The notes beneath the pieces were generated by a model. The model did no database searches and was not told where the DNA came from. It saw only the letters and a list, made by a program, of their open reading frames with translations. Positions 1 through 7,361 of a DNA stretch of 20,926 bases are shown piece after piece. The stretch is taken from positions 1 through 20,926 of the forward strand of contig CAYVZU010000066.1 of assembly GCA_964455935.1 (NCBI GenBank), given 5' to 3'. The stretch's first letter is position 1. Each line of letters begins with the position of its first letter. The translations under genes were made by a program, and so were the position numbers. Source of the DNA: CAYVZU01 sp964455935 (GTDB lineage Bacteria > Fibrobacterota > CAYVZU01).

Positions 1-1221
1 GATCACCCCAAACTCACCGTCATAGCCCGAATGCGGGTGTACTTTGCGGTTTCGCATGCGATCAATGGCCTCGGAAAGCACCTCGCCTCCGCGCGCCCGG
101 ATTTCCGCGTGGGGGGCTTCCAGAAGTAGGCCGAATTCGCTTCCAAAATTATTGATGAGTTCTGCATAGGCCCTGGCGACCTTCTTTGAACCGGAACCGG
201 TCCCGTTTATCTCGCCGAGCAATTCGCATAATGGAATAAGATAGCAAAAGTCCGGCGCGGACTTGGGCTTTCCCCCTTTTGGGCGGTCCGCTAGTTCAAC
301 GACCCGGTGGAGCACGCCAATCGTAAGCTCCTTTCCGCATACGGGGCACAAATCCTTTTTGGCCCGGCTTTCTTCCGGTTCGAGGCAGACCTCGCACTTG
401 CGGTGGCCATCCATGTGGTATTTGCCTTCCTCGGGAAAGAACTCAATTGTACCAAGGTTGCCCCTGCCTGTGCGCAGAGCCGCAATCATGGCATCGTAGG
501 TAAGGTCTGTGTCAAAGCGATTGGCTTCGCGGCCAAGCTTCTGCGGCGAATGCGCATCGGAATTGGAAACTAGGCTGTAGCGGTCGAGTTTGCTCCAGCG
601 CCAATTCATTTCCGGATCGGATGAAAGTCCGGTTTCCAGAGCGAAGATATGCGGCGTCAAATCGCCAAAGCATTCCCCGATGCTATCGAACCCCGACTTG
701 GAACCAAAGAGCGAGAACCAGGGCGTCCAGATATGGGCGGGGATCAGGCAGGCGCGAGAGTCGGCCGAGAGCACGATTTCCAAAAGGTCATGCGAGTCAA
801 GGCCCAGAATCGGCCGGCCGTCGGATGTTACATTGCCGATGCTGCCGAGTTTGGCTCCAATACGGCTCGCGGACGCCAGGTCAGGGGCGAGGAGCACATG
901 GTGCACTTTCCTGGTCCACCCGGTCTTTTTATAGATGCAACTGATTTCGGCACTCAGTACGTAACGGACTTCGGTCGCCGCGGGAGTCGCCCCGTCCAGG
1001 CCCGAGTCTTTGGGCGGGCTCTTGAGCCGGAGAAAACCGCTGCCATCCTCAACAAGCTTCTTTCGAATTTCGCCAAACCAGCCTGGATGTGTGAAGTCCC
1101 CTGTGCCAACCACGTCGATCCCCTTGATCCGAGACCATTGGAAATACCCTTCGAGACAGGATGCCTTGCTGGTTGCCCTCGAGTACTTGGAGTGGGTATG
1201 GAGATCGGCGATGAATTTCAT
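1..1221 (-). CDS. Endonuclease Q-like PHP-domain protein (3' end beyond window)
   Basis: The reading frame is open for 407 codons from an ATG at 1221 to the left edge, so the C-terminus is not seen. PHP-type metal ligands are visible: DLHTHS (H8, H10), GTGDFTHP (D42, H45), SAEIS (E92), VHHV (107-108), PAHIWTPWFS (H163) and SNSDAHSP (D222, H224). A four-cysteine zinc finger follows (C276, C279, C292, C295). This order matches the TIGR00375 / endonuclease Q family, which nicks DNA 5' of deaminated bases such as uracil and hypoxanthine. The family is usually about 400-425 residues, so the visible part is nearly a full EndoQ module. Some bacterial homologues continue into a UvrD-like helicase; the open frame allows that but does not show it. 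The start has no recognisable Shine-Dalgarno sequence. It is divergent from the deoR-larA operon. The family call is firm and the deaminated-base activity is inferred. Confidence 0.85.
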   Translation of the reverse strand, partial: MKFIADLHTHSKYSRATSKASCLEGYFQWSRIKGIDVVGTGDFTHPGWFGEIRKKLVEDGSGFLRLKSPPKDSGLDGATPAATEVRYVLSAEISCIYKKTGWTRKVHHVLLAPDLASASRIGAKLGSIGNVTSDGRPILGLDSHDLLEIVLSADSRACLIPAHIWTPWFSLFGSKSGFDSIGECFGDLTPHIFALETGLSSDPEMNWRWSKLDRYSLVSNSDAHSPQKLGREANRFDTDLTYDAMIAALRTGRGNLGTIEFFPEEGKYHMDGHRKCEVCLEPEESRAKKDLCPVCGKELTIGVLHRVVELADRPKGGKPKSAPDFCYLIPLCELLGEINGTGSGSKKVARAYAELINNFGSEFGLLLEAPHAEIRARGGEVLSEAIDRMRNRKVHPHSGYDGEFGVI

Positions 1222-1235
1222 TGGGAAGGGATTTG

Positions 1236-1411
1236 GGCTGTAGGCTGATAGGCTGTAGGTAAAAAACCAAGAGCTCCGCAACAGATGGGGGTGTTCGTTG
1301 CATTCAAGAAAATAGCTTGCTTCAAAGCGAATCTTCACAAATCCAACGGCAGGCCCAATCGCCTTTGCCTCCTGCGTTTGGGTCGAAACCCTCTTTTCTT
1401 GACCTACAGCC
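1236..1411. repeat. GGCTGTAGG word repeat with inverted copy
   Basis: GGCTGTAGG occurs at 1236-1244 and 1251-1259 with a variant copy between them. Its exact reverse complement CCTACAGCC lies at 1403-1411. The copies bracket the intergenic region between the EndoQ-like gene and deoR. I see no gene in 1222-1467. The words resemble the low-complexity intergenic words found elsewhere in this window. Confidence 0.5.
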
Positions 1412-1432
1412 TAAATTCTCTCCTGATATACT

Positions 1433-1461
1433 TTGACATAATTGATGTTTTCATCTATGTT
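1433..1461 (+). promoter_or_regulatory. Promoter of deoR with palindrome in spacer
   Basis: A consensus -35 TTGACA (1433-1438) is separated by 17 bp from a -10-like TATGTT (1456-1461). The -10 ends six bases before the ATG at 1468, so transcription should start at or next to the start codon and give a leaderless mRNA. The spacer holds GATG-TTTT-CATC (1444-1455), extended imperfectly outward by CATA and TATG. A repressor bound there, plausibly DeoR itself, would block RNA polymerase. The promoter is read from sequence; operator function is inference. Confidence 0.6.
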
Positions 1462-1467
1462 GTAGCC

Positions 1468-2229
1468 ATGTCAAAAATGCCGCCCGAACTGAAAACCGAC
1501 CGCTTTCGCAAAATTGTTTCCATTGTAAATTCCAATCAGCGCGTTTCCCTGGCCGACCTGGAGCGGCAACTCGGGGCCTCACGAATTACCGTTCAGCGCG
1601 ATCTGGTGGAACTCGAAAGCCGAAGTCTCTTACGGCGATTCCATGGTGGCGCCATGTCCATCGAATACTCCGAGGAGTTGTACGATCCGGACGTCAAGAA
1701 AACCGTAAACGTGACGGCCAAGAAGCGTATCGCGGCCAAAGCGGCCGAACTCGTCAAAGAAGGTTTCTATATAGGGCTCGATTCCAGCTCGACGGTTTAT
1801 TACCTCTCCGAAGCTCTGTTTGCGGGCCAGGTGCTTGTGCTGGCTTGCGGGGTCGATTCGTACAAAAACCTTTCCAGCCGCGGAGACATCGAGCTTGTCC
1901 TGGCCGGCGGTCGTCTGAACAAAAAAACCAACACGCTCTCGGGCTATGAAATGGTCTCCACAATTCGAAGATTCCAGTTCGATCTTGTCTTCATTTCGGC
2001 TGATTCATTTACGGCCGACCGCGGGTTCTTTGTCGCGCACCCGGGGGAGATTGAGGTCAAGCGCGCGCTGATCGAATCCTCGAAGAAAACGGCCATGCTT
2101 ATGGACGCCTCCAAAATCTGCGAGGCAAACGGGACCAAGGTTTGCGATGTTGACGAGGTGGATTTCGTGATTACCGACAGCCCCAATCGGCCGGATCTGA
2201 AGAAGGTGTTTCGGGACCGGCTAATGTAG
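1468..2229 (+). CDS. DeoR-family transcriptional regulator
   Basis: The protein has 253 residues, the usual DeoR-family size. Residues 12-65 form the N-terminal winged helix with the family pattern VSLADLERQLGAS, TVQRDLVELE and RRFHGGA. Residues 75-235 fit the DeoRC sensor domain, which in characterised members binds phosphorylated sugars or related metabolites; GLDSSSTVYYL and LVLAGGRLN are typical. I chose the ATG at 1468 because homology begins there and an upstream promoter ends just before it. The frame stays open upstream to 1285, but that part resembles no protein and overlaps the promoter. No Shine-Dalgarno sequence precedes 1468. It lies 23 bases before larA, so it probably controls its own operon. 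The effector is unknown. Confidence 0.9.
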   Translation: MSKMPPELKTDRFRKIVSIVNSNQRVSLADLERQLGASRITVQRDLVELESRSLLRRFHGGAMSIEYSEELYDPDVKKTVNVTAKKRIAAKAAELVKEGFYIGLDSSSTVYYLSEALFAGQVLVLACGVDSYKNLSSRGDIELVLAGGRLNKKTNTLSGYEMVSTIRRFQFDLVFISADSFTADRGFFVAHPGEIEVKRALIESSKKTAMLMDASKICEANGTKVCDVDEVDFVITDSPNRPDLKKVFRDRLM

Positions 2230-2252
2230 TCCATTTTGGAAGAAGGACGGAC

Positions 2253-3518
2253 ATGCGTATTAAGCTCGATTACGGAAAATCCGGATTGCAGGTTGAACTC
2301 CCGGACCGGAACCTGCTTTCGATTGCCACCCCAAAAACCGAAACCGGGATCGCAAATCCAGACCAAGCCATCCGGCAAAAACTTTTGGCTCCCACTGGCA
2401 GTCTGCCGTTTGCTGAACTATGTCGCGCCCGCAAGCGCGCCTGCATCGTGGTCTCCGACAAAACGCGTCCCGTTCCCAACAAGGTCCTGCTTCCGCCCCT
2501 GCTTGAGGTTCTTGACCAGGCGGGCGTCATGACAACAATCCTAATCGCCTGCGGCATGCACACGCCAACCGAGGGCGCCGATCTTGATGCGCTCCTTGGC
2601 CCGGAGATCGTCAAGAAACGCGAAATCATCAACCATCTTGGAGAGATCGATAGCGAACTTGTCAGCGTCGGCCGAAGTTCAGAGGGTGTCGAGATTCAGA
2701 TCAATCGCCATTACGTCGAGTCGGACCTGCGCATCTTGACAGGATTCATCGAACCACACTTCATGGCTGGATTTTCGGGGGGCCGCAAAGCCGTCTGCCC
2801 GGGCCTTGCGGGTGTTTCGACAATGCAGTATGCCCACTCGCCGGATCTGCTGGAATCTCCGTTTGCCTCCGCGGGAGTCATGGAGAATAACCCCTTTCAC
2901 CGCTTTGCGCTGGAGGCCGCGCGTCTGGCAGGCGTGGATTTCATTCTGAATGTCACAATCAACCGCAGCAAAGAGATTACCGGTGTCTTTGCCGGCGATT
3001 TGGATCTGGCCCACCGGCAAGGCGTGGAATTTTGCCGGAAGCAATCCCAGGCGAAACTGAAACGCGAGGCCGATATTGTTGTAACCTCGAATGGCGGCTT
3101 TCCGCTCGATCAGGATCTCTATCAGACCGTGAAAGGCATGGTCTGCGCGCTTCCTGCCGTCCGGCAGGGAGGAACCATCCTAATTGCCTCGGAATGCAGT
3201 CGAGGCATTGGAAGCGAGGACTTCAGGAAGATGCTCGTTGAAATGAAGGACCCGGACAGCTTCATCGCCCACATCAGCAAGCCCGGCAACTTTCGCGTGG
3301 ATCAGTGGGAGGTCGAGGAGCTGGTCAAGGCTATGCGAAAGGCAAAGGTGAAGGTTTGCACGACAGGTGTTCCGGCGGACGAACTTCGCCAATGTCACGT
3401 TGAACCTGTTGAAAGCGTCGAAAAGGGGATTGCGGCGTGCTTGGCCGAGTATGGCAAGGATGCAACGGTCAACGTGATTCCCTCGGGACCGTATACTTTG
3501 GTGAATTGTGAATTATGA
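2253..3518 (+). CDS. larA: LarA-type nickel-pincer racemase (lactate racemase family)
   Basis: The 421-residue protein belongs to the LarA/DUF2088 family, whose prototype interconverts L- and D-lactate with a nickel-pincer nucleotide cofactor. Counterparts of the Lactobacillus plantarum active-site residues are present at matching spacing: D69 and R72 (SDKTRP), H103 (GMHTP), H169 (EPHF), K179 (GGRK, cofactor-bound lysine), H195 (YAH, nickel ligand), Y290, K294 and W352. The enzyme therefore looks intact. LarA homologues act on several 2-hydroxyacids, so the substrate is not fixed by sequence; the flavin oxidase downstream fits lactate or a relative. The cofactor-making larB, larC and larE are not in this window. 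Purine-rich AGAAGGA precedes the ATG. The last residues and stop codon are encoded within an intergenic repeat (3501-3540). Confidence 0.85.
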   Translation: MRIKLDYGKSGLQVELPDRNLLSIATPKTETGIANPDQAIRQKLLAPTGSLPFAELCRARKRACIVVSDKTRPVPNKVLLPPLLEVLDQAGVMTTILIACGMHTPTEGADLDALLGPEIVKKREIINHLGEIDSELVSVGRSSEGVEIQINRHYVESDLRILTGFIEPHFMAGFSGGRKAVCPGLAGVSTMQYAHSPDLLESPFASAGVMENNPFHRFALEAARLAGVDFILNVTINRSKEITGVFAGDLDLAHRQGVEFCRKQSQAKLKREADIVVTSNGGFPLDQDLYQTVKGMVCALPAVRQGGTILIASECSRGIGSEDFRKMLVEMKDPDSFIAHISKPGNFRVDQWEVEELVKAMRKAKVKVCTTGVPADELRQCHVEPVESVEKGIAACLAEYGKDATVNVIPSGPYTLVNCEL

Positions 3519-3540
3519 ATCAGTAACTGTGAATTGAAAT
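3501..3540. repeat. GTGAATTGTGAATTATGAAT-type AT-rich repeat
   Basis: A tract of repeated GTGAATT and GAATTATGAAT words starts inside the end of larA and fills most of the gap to the next gene. Related words occur at 16661-16680, 20331-20365 and, inverted, at 20626-20659. The larA stop codon (3516-3518) is supplied by this tract. Confidence 0.6.
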
Positions 3541-3561
3541 GAAAGGGCAGGATGGGAAGCT

Positions 3562-4983
3562 ATGACTTACGGAAAATTCGATCAGAAACTCATCAGCGAA
3601 TTGACGGCCATCGTGGGACCCAAGGCGGCGATCACCGAGCGCGAGAAGATGATCGATTACTCGCACGATGAATTCTCGCAGGAATCCATTCGGCATTTTC
3701 CGGAGATTGTCCTTAAGCCGGAGAATACGGCTCAAGTGTCGGCCATTATGAAGGTGGCCGACCGGGAGCGAATTCCGGTCACATTGCGCGGCGGCGGAAC
3801 CGGTTTGTGCGGCGGGTGCGTGCCGTCGCTGGGCGGGATCCTGCTTTCCACGGAGCGGATGAATAAAGTGGTGGAGATCGACAAAAACAACCTCATGGCC
3901 GTTCTCGAACCGGGTCTTAGCCTGGCCGACTTTTACAAGGCCATTGAGGGCACAGGCCTTTTCTTTCCGCCGCATCCCGGTGATGAAAACGCGGTCATCG
4001 GAGGTGTCATTGCCACGAACGCTGGAGGGGCGCGGGCCGTCAAATATGGCGTAATCCGGAATTTCGTGCGCGGCCTTGAAATAGTCTTGGCCAACGGCGA
4101 TGTGATTAATGTGGGCGGCAAACTCATTAAAAGCAGCACTGGTTACAGTCTTCTTAACCTGATGGTGGGGTCCGAAGGCACCCTGGGCATCGTGACCAAG
4201 GCGGTGTTGAGTTTGTGTCCGCAACCGGGCGCCATGCTCACCCTTGTTGCACCCTATGACGACCTGGACAAGGCCATTGCGGCCGTGCCATCGATCATTC
4301 AAAACGGAATCCTGCCCATGGCCGTGGAATTTCTGGAGCGCGATTCGGTCGAGGTGGTTGAGGATTATCTTAACAAGAAATGGCCCTGCAATACGGGGCA
4401 GGCCTATCTGATGCTGATTGTCGATGCCTCCAACGACGATGAAGCCATGGCTCTGGCAGAGAAGGTTGGCGAGGTTTGTCTTGAAAGCGGAGCACTCGAT
4501 ATCTTTGTGGCGGACTCAAAAGAGAAACAGGCGACGATTCTGGAATTGCGAAGCCAAATTTACGAATCCATGCGCAACAATATGCTCGAGATCCTTGATG
4601 TGACGGTCCCGCGCTCGGAAATCGCGAAATTTGTGGCAGGCATCCACAAGATCGGCCAGGACCTGGGTCTGTGGTTGCCGACATACGGCCATGCAGCGGA
4701 CGGAAACGTCCACACCAACATCATGAAGGCCGTGTGGAAGGCCGGTGTCTGGACTCCGATTCCCGGATGGGAACAGAAATACGCCGAGGCCCGGCACCGC
4801 ATTCACGATCTTGGAAAACAATTCGGCGGGATCGTTTCGGGCGAACACGGGATCGGCCTGGTGAAGAAGGAATACCTCGATAAGTTTCTGGATCAACGCC
4901 AGATCGGCCTGATGAAGGATATCAAACACAGCTTCGATCCCCAGGGTATTCTAAATCCAAACAAGATTTTTGGCCATCGGTGA
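3562..4983 (+). CDS. FAD-binding 2-hydroxyacid oxidase/dehydrogenase (GlcD / D-lactate dehydrogenase type)
   Basis: The protein has 473 residues, as usual for GlcD and bacterial or mitochondrial D-lactate dehydrogenases of the VAO/PCMH flavoprotein superfamily. Residues 47-187 are the FAD_binding_4 domain with RGGGTGLCGG (76-85) and GGVIATNAGGARAVKYG. Residues 225-469 are the FAD-linked oxidase C domain with GHAADGNVHTN (376-386) and SGEHGIG (426-432), which hold conserved active-site histidines, and the common ending DPQGILNPNKIF. It would oxidise a D-2-hydroxyacid (D-lactate or glycolate) to the 2-oxoacid. It lies 43 bases after larA, so racemisation followed by oxidation is the obvious pathway. 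No iron-sulfur partner subunit is present. No signal peptide or membrane segment is visible. The exact substrate is inferred. Confidence 0.88.
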   Translation: MTYGKFDQKLISELTAIVGPKAAITEREKMIDYSHDEFSQESIRHFPEIVLKPENTAQVSAIMKVADRERIPVTLRGGGTGLCGGCVPSLGGILLSTERMNKVVEIDKNNLMAVLEPGLSLADFYKAIEGTGLFFPPHPGDENAVIGGVIATNAGGARAVKYGVIRNFVRGLEIVLANGDVINVGGKLIKSSTGYSLLNLMVGSEGTLGIVTKAVLSLCPQPGAMLTLVAPYDDLDKAIAAVPSIIQNGILPMAVEFLERDSVEVVEDYLNKKWPCNTGQAYLMLIVDASNDDEAMALAEKVGEVCLESGALDIFVADSKEKQATILELRSQIYESMRNNMLEILDVTVPRSEIAKFVAGIHKIGQDLGLWLPTYGHAADGNVHTNIMKAVWKAGVWTPIPGWEQKYAEARHRIHDLGKQFGGIVSGEHGIGLVKKEYLDKFLDQRQIGLMKDIKHSFDPQGILNPNKIFGHR

Positions 4984-4987
4984 TTTC

Positions 4988-5005
4988 GGTGGGTGACCCC
5001 CCACC
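4988..5005 (+). terminator. Weak hairpin after the larA operon
   Basis: GGTGGG and CCCACC form a six-base-pair stem with a six-base loop four bases after the stop codon. No run of T follows directly; the nearest is about 20 bases on. It is therefore a weak terminator candidate. Confidence 0.3.
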
Positions 5006-5119
5006 AGTAGTGTTCATGGCCTTGCTTTTTGTTTGATTTGCCCGGCATTCTTGTCGCTTTCTGCTAGGCGTGGGCGGGCCATATATGCCGTCCATACCGG
5101 CGTAAGATAAGGAGTATCT

Positions 5120-7000
5120 ATGTTCAAACAGCCTAAAAGCATAAGTTTTGCTGTTGCTGCCATTTGTTGCCTGACATCGACAAGCTGGTCAGCAACCTAT
5201 TACATCAGCACGAAAGGCAACAACTCGACTGGTGATGGCTCGGCAGGCAAGCCTTGGGCCACGCTATCCTACGCATGCAGCCGCGTCACGACTTCGGGCA
5301 ATACAATATATATCGATACCGGCAGCTATGCTGACAACAACCGGTGCAACCTCGCCGCGGGTGTGAACATCCAAGGCGCCGGAGTATCCTCAGTGCTGAT
5401 AACATCCGCCTATACCGGGACAATGGGAACAGGCTATATCTATAGACAAACGACTCCCGCCAAACCCATAGCGGCAGGAAACAACGAGATCAGTGGATTC
5501 ACTCTAGACGGAAGCAATAAAACTCTCTATGCGGGCATTTTCATCCGCGGCACGGACCACCTGAATATCCATCATCTGAAGTTCCAGAACATTAAGTCCA
5601 GCGCTCTATGGATTCAAGGCTATTATGATTGGGCGAATAGCGAAACTACGCCGCCGCCTGCCTATGGACAAAATGACATCATCCATGACATAGAAACGAA
5701 TGACGTGAGTTCAGAGGCGGACCTGGGCTGGGGGGCGAGGCTAGGCGCCATTCAGCTAGGAGCTTTGGAAAACGCGCAGGTCTATAACCTTACCATCAAT
5801 GAGAATTATGCCGGCCGGGGGACGGGCGTCAAGGCAGTTTGGGGCTGGCTCAAGGGGTTCAAGGGGTACAACTGGACTATCAACACCAACGTGGCCAATG
5901 GCGACGCCTTCGTCTTCGAGATGTACAACTTCCTGGGAGAATCCGAGGTATACAACTGCACGTTCAACCACGCCTTGTCCTTGAATGGCGGGCCGCAGGC
6001 ACTCGTGTCCGGAAGCAGTTGGAACCTGAAGATTCACGACACCAAGACCGATTTCTCAGGGTTTGCCAACGGCGCCTTGGGCCACGAGCTATCCCACAAT
6101 TACTTGGACTTTTATGACAACTATGTCGTAAACAACAGAGGCCGCGGCGTCGGGTTATGGACAACAAACGCGCTGACAGGGACTTCCGTTACCGGATGGA
6201 GGTTTAGGAACAATGTTGTATACAAGTGCGGAGTCGGTGGGGTCTCGATCGAGAAAGCGGGGACTATGTCTGGCGTGGAGATATACAATAATGTCTTCGA
6301 CACCCTTTCAAACGTGCCCTATGGCGGCTACGGCATATCGGCCGAATCGTTCAGCGGCACGCTGACCGGCGCCAAGATACAAAACAATCTCATTGTAGGA
6401 GCTGTGACGGCTTCGATCTACATTAAGAGTATGACGAACACGTTGGTGGACCATAATTTCTTCTATGGCAATGGCAATAATAACGATGTGAAAAACTCCG
6501 GGACTGGCACTGTGAACACCAATAATATCAAGAGCAATGCCGCACCAGGCATTACTGGAACCGGGAATAGGCCCTATCCCTATTACCAACCTTCCGGCAG
6601 TGGATCGAACTTGGTCAATGCCGGGGTGAATGTGGGTCTGCCATTCAGTGGATCGGCTCCGGATATCGGCGCATACGAATACCAGGCAGGACCCGCCATA
6701 CATGAAAACTTTTCAAATAAAAATCAGAATCCTGATTTTATTGTTGCGCCAAATTCTTTTAACCTCATAACGAGCATTGCGTTCACGTTGCACGAAGCGA
6801 CCCAGGCAAGAATCAACATTTTCAATGTGAATGGCGAATGCGTCAAGAGCCTGGTAGATGGTAAACTTGATTCCGGCATGCATACCGTTGTTTGGGATGG
6901 CAATGCTTCCAATGGGAAAACGGTAAGCTCTGGTGTTTATGCTGTGCGTATGCAAACAGAGAAGACGATCCGGAATAAAATGATAAGCTTCGTCAGATAA
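5120..7000 (+). CDS. Secreted right-handed beta-helix protein with FlgD-Ig-like C-terminal tail
   Basis: The 626-residue protein begins with a signal peptide (hydrophobic residues about 8-20, likely cleavage near SWSA, residue 25). TYYISTKGNNSTGDGSAGKP then resembles the opening strand of DUF1565-type parallel beta-helices. Residues about 120-470 carry short N-rich strand-turn repeats (HLNIHHLKF, VEIYNNVF, AKIQNNLIV) typical of polysaccharide lyases and related surface-binding proteins. The helix is capped by SAPDIGAYEY (about 512-521). Residues 545-626 form a beta-sandwich of the FlgD-Ig / type IX sorting kind, with VVWDGNASNGK and SSGVYAVRM, ending in a basic-hydrophobic tail NKMISFVR. A good ribosome site AAGGAG lies five bases before ATG. 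I cannot assign a catalytic family, so the substrate is unknown. It precedes a decayed nitroreductase fragment and the mannanase cluster. Confidence 0.8.
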   Translation: MFKQPKSISFAVAAICCLTSTSWSATYYISTKGNNSTGDGSAGKPWATLSYACSRVTTSGNTIYIDTGSYADNNRCNLAAGVNIQGAGVSSVLITSAYTGTMGTGYIYRQTTPAKPIAAGNNEISGFTLDGSNKTLYAGIFIRGTDHLNIHHLKFQNIKSSALWIQGYYDWANSETTPPPAYGQNDIIHDIETNDVSSEADLGWGARLGAIQLGALENAQVYNLTINENYAGRGTGVKAVWGWLKGFKGYNWTINTNVANGDAFVFEMYNFLGESEVYNCTFNHALSLNGGPQALVSGSSWNLKIHDTKTDFSGFANGALGHELSHNYLDFYDNYVVNNRGRGVGLWTTNALTGTSVTGWRFRNNVVYKCGVGGVSIEKAGTMSGVEIYNNVFDTLSNVPYGGYGISAESFSGTLTGAKIQNNLIVGAVTASIYIKSMTNTLVDHNFFYGNGNNNDVKNSGTGTVNTNNIKSNAAPGITGTGNRPYPYYQPSGSGSNLVNAGVNVGLPFSGSAPDIGAYEYQAGPAIHENFSNKNQNPDFIVAPNSFNLITSIAFTLHEATQARINIFNVNGECVKSLVDGKLDSGMHTVVWDGNASNGKTVSSGVYAVRMQTEKTIRNKMISFVR

Positions 7001-7002
7001 TA

Positions 7003-7215
7003 GCCGCCAACTCCGCACATATTGATTGATCTTGCAGGACCAATTGGCCGAGGTAAACCCAGCAACTGCCAATTCCCAGCGACCAAGCAACCAGCATCAC
7101 GCAATGGAGCAATCAAAATCCGCAATCATGCCTTTGCCAATCACAAAGACAATCGTCGGCGCTCCATGGTAGATCGGATCGGGGCGCTTGTCGATTTCTT
7201 CCCGCATGTGCTGAC
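7003..7215 (-). pseudogene. Decayed nitroreductase-family remnant
   Basis: Read on the minus strand from about 7210, one frame gives MREEIDKRPDPIYHGAP, then TIVFVIGKG and DFDCSIA before a stop at 7097-7099. Shifting frame at about 7100 gives VMLVAWSLGIGSCWVYLG and LVLQDQSICAEL. Together these reproduce, in order, the nitroreductase-family stretch usually read as F-Y-GAP..., DCSLA-QNM and LAAHSLGIGSCWIG. A small deletion with a frameshift therefore interrupts the gene, and no N-terminal half is recognisable toward 7361. The remnant abuts the stop codon of the beta-helix gene. The rest of 7001-7361 shows no other gene. An open frame on the plus strand at 7022-7345 has no protein character and lies over this remnant. 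Confidence 0.65.
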
Positions 7216-7361
7216 CACAGCCGAAGGAAAAGAACTGAAGATCAGGACCGTCCCAGGCCCAAGTCCTTCTGCATCGCCTGGGTCTGGCCCTGCCCGAGAG
7301 ACTGACAAAACGAGTTTTGCAGTGAAGACTTTTCAGACGAAATGACGAAATCTCGCCAAAA

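Noticed and set aside
649..1248. 199-codon plus-strand open frame
   Set aside because: It is the complement of the EndoQ-like gene, whose metal-binding motifs fix the coding strand.
1399..1432. TTGACC and TATACT as a second deoR promoter
   Set aside because: The 22-base spacing is too long for sigma-70; the pair at 1433-1461 fits much better.
3520..4302. 260-codon minus-strand open frame
   Set aside because: It is antisense to the flavin oxidase gene, which carries clear family motifs throughout.
7022..7345. 107-codon plus-strand open frame
   Set aside because: It lies over the minus-strand nitroreductase remnant, and neither its composition nor an upstream ribosome site supports it.
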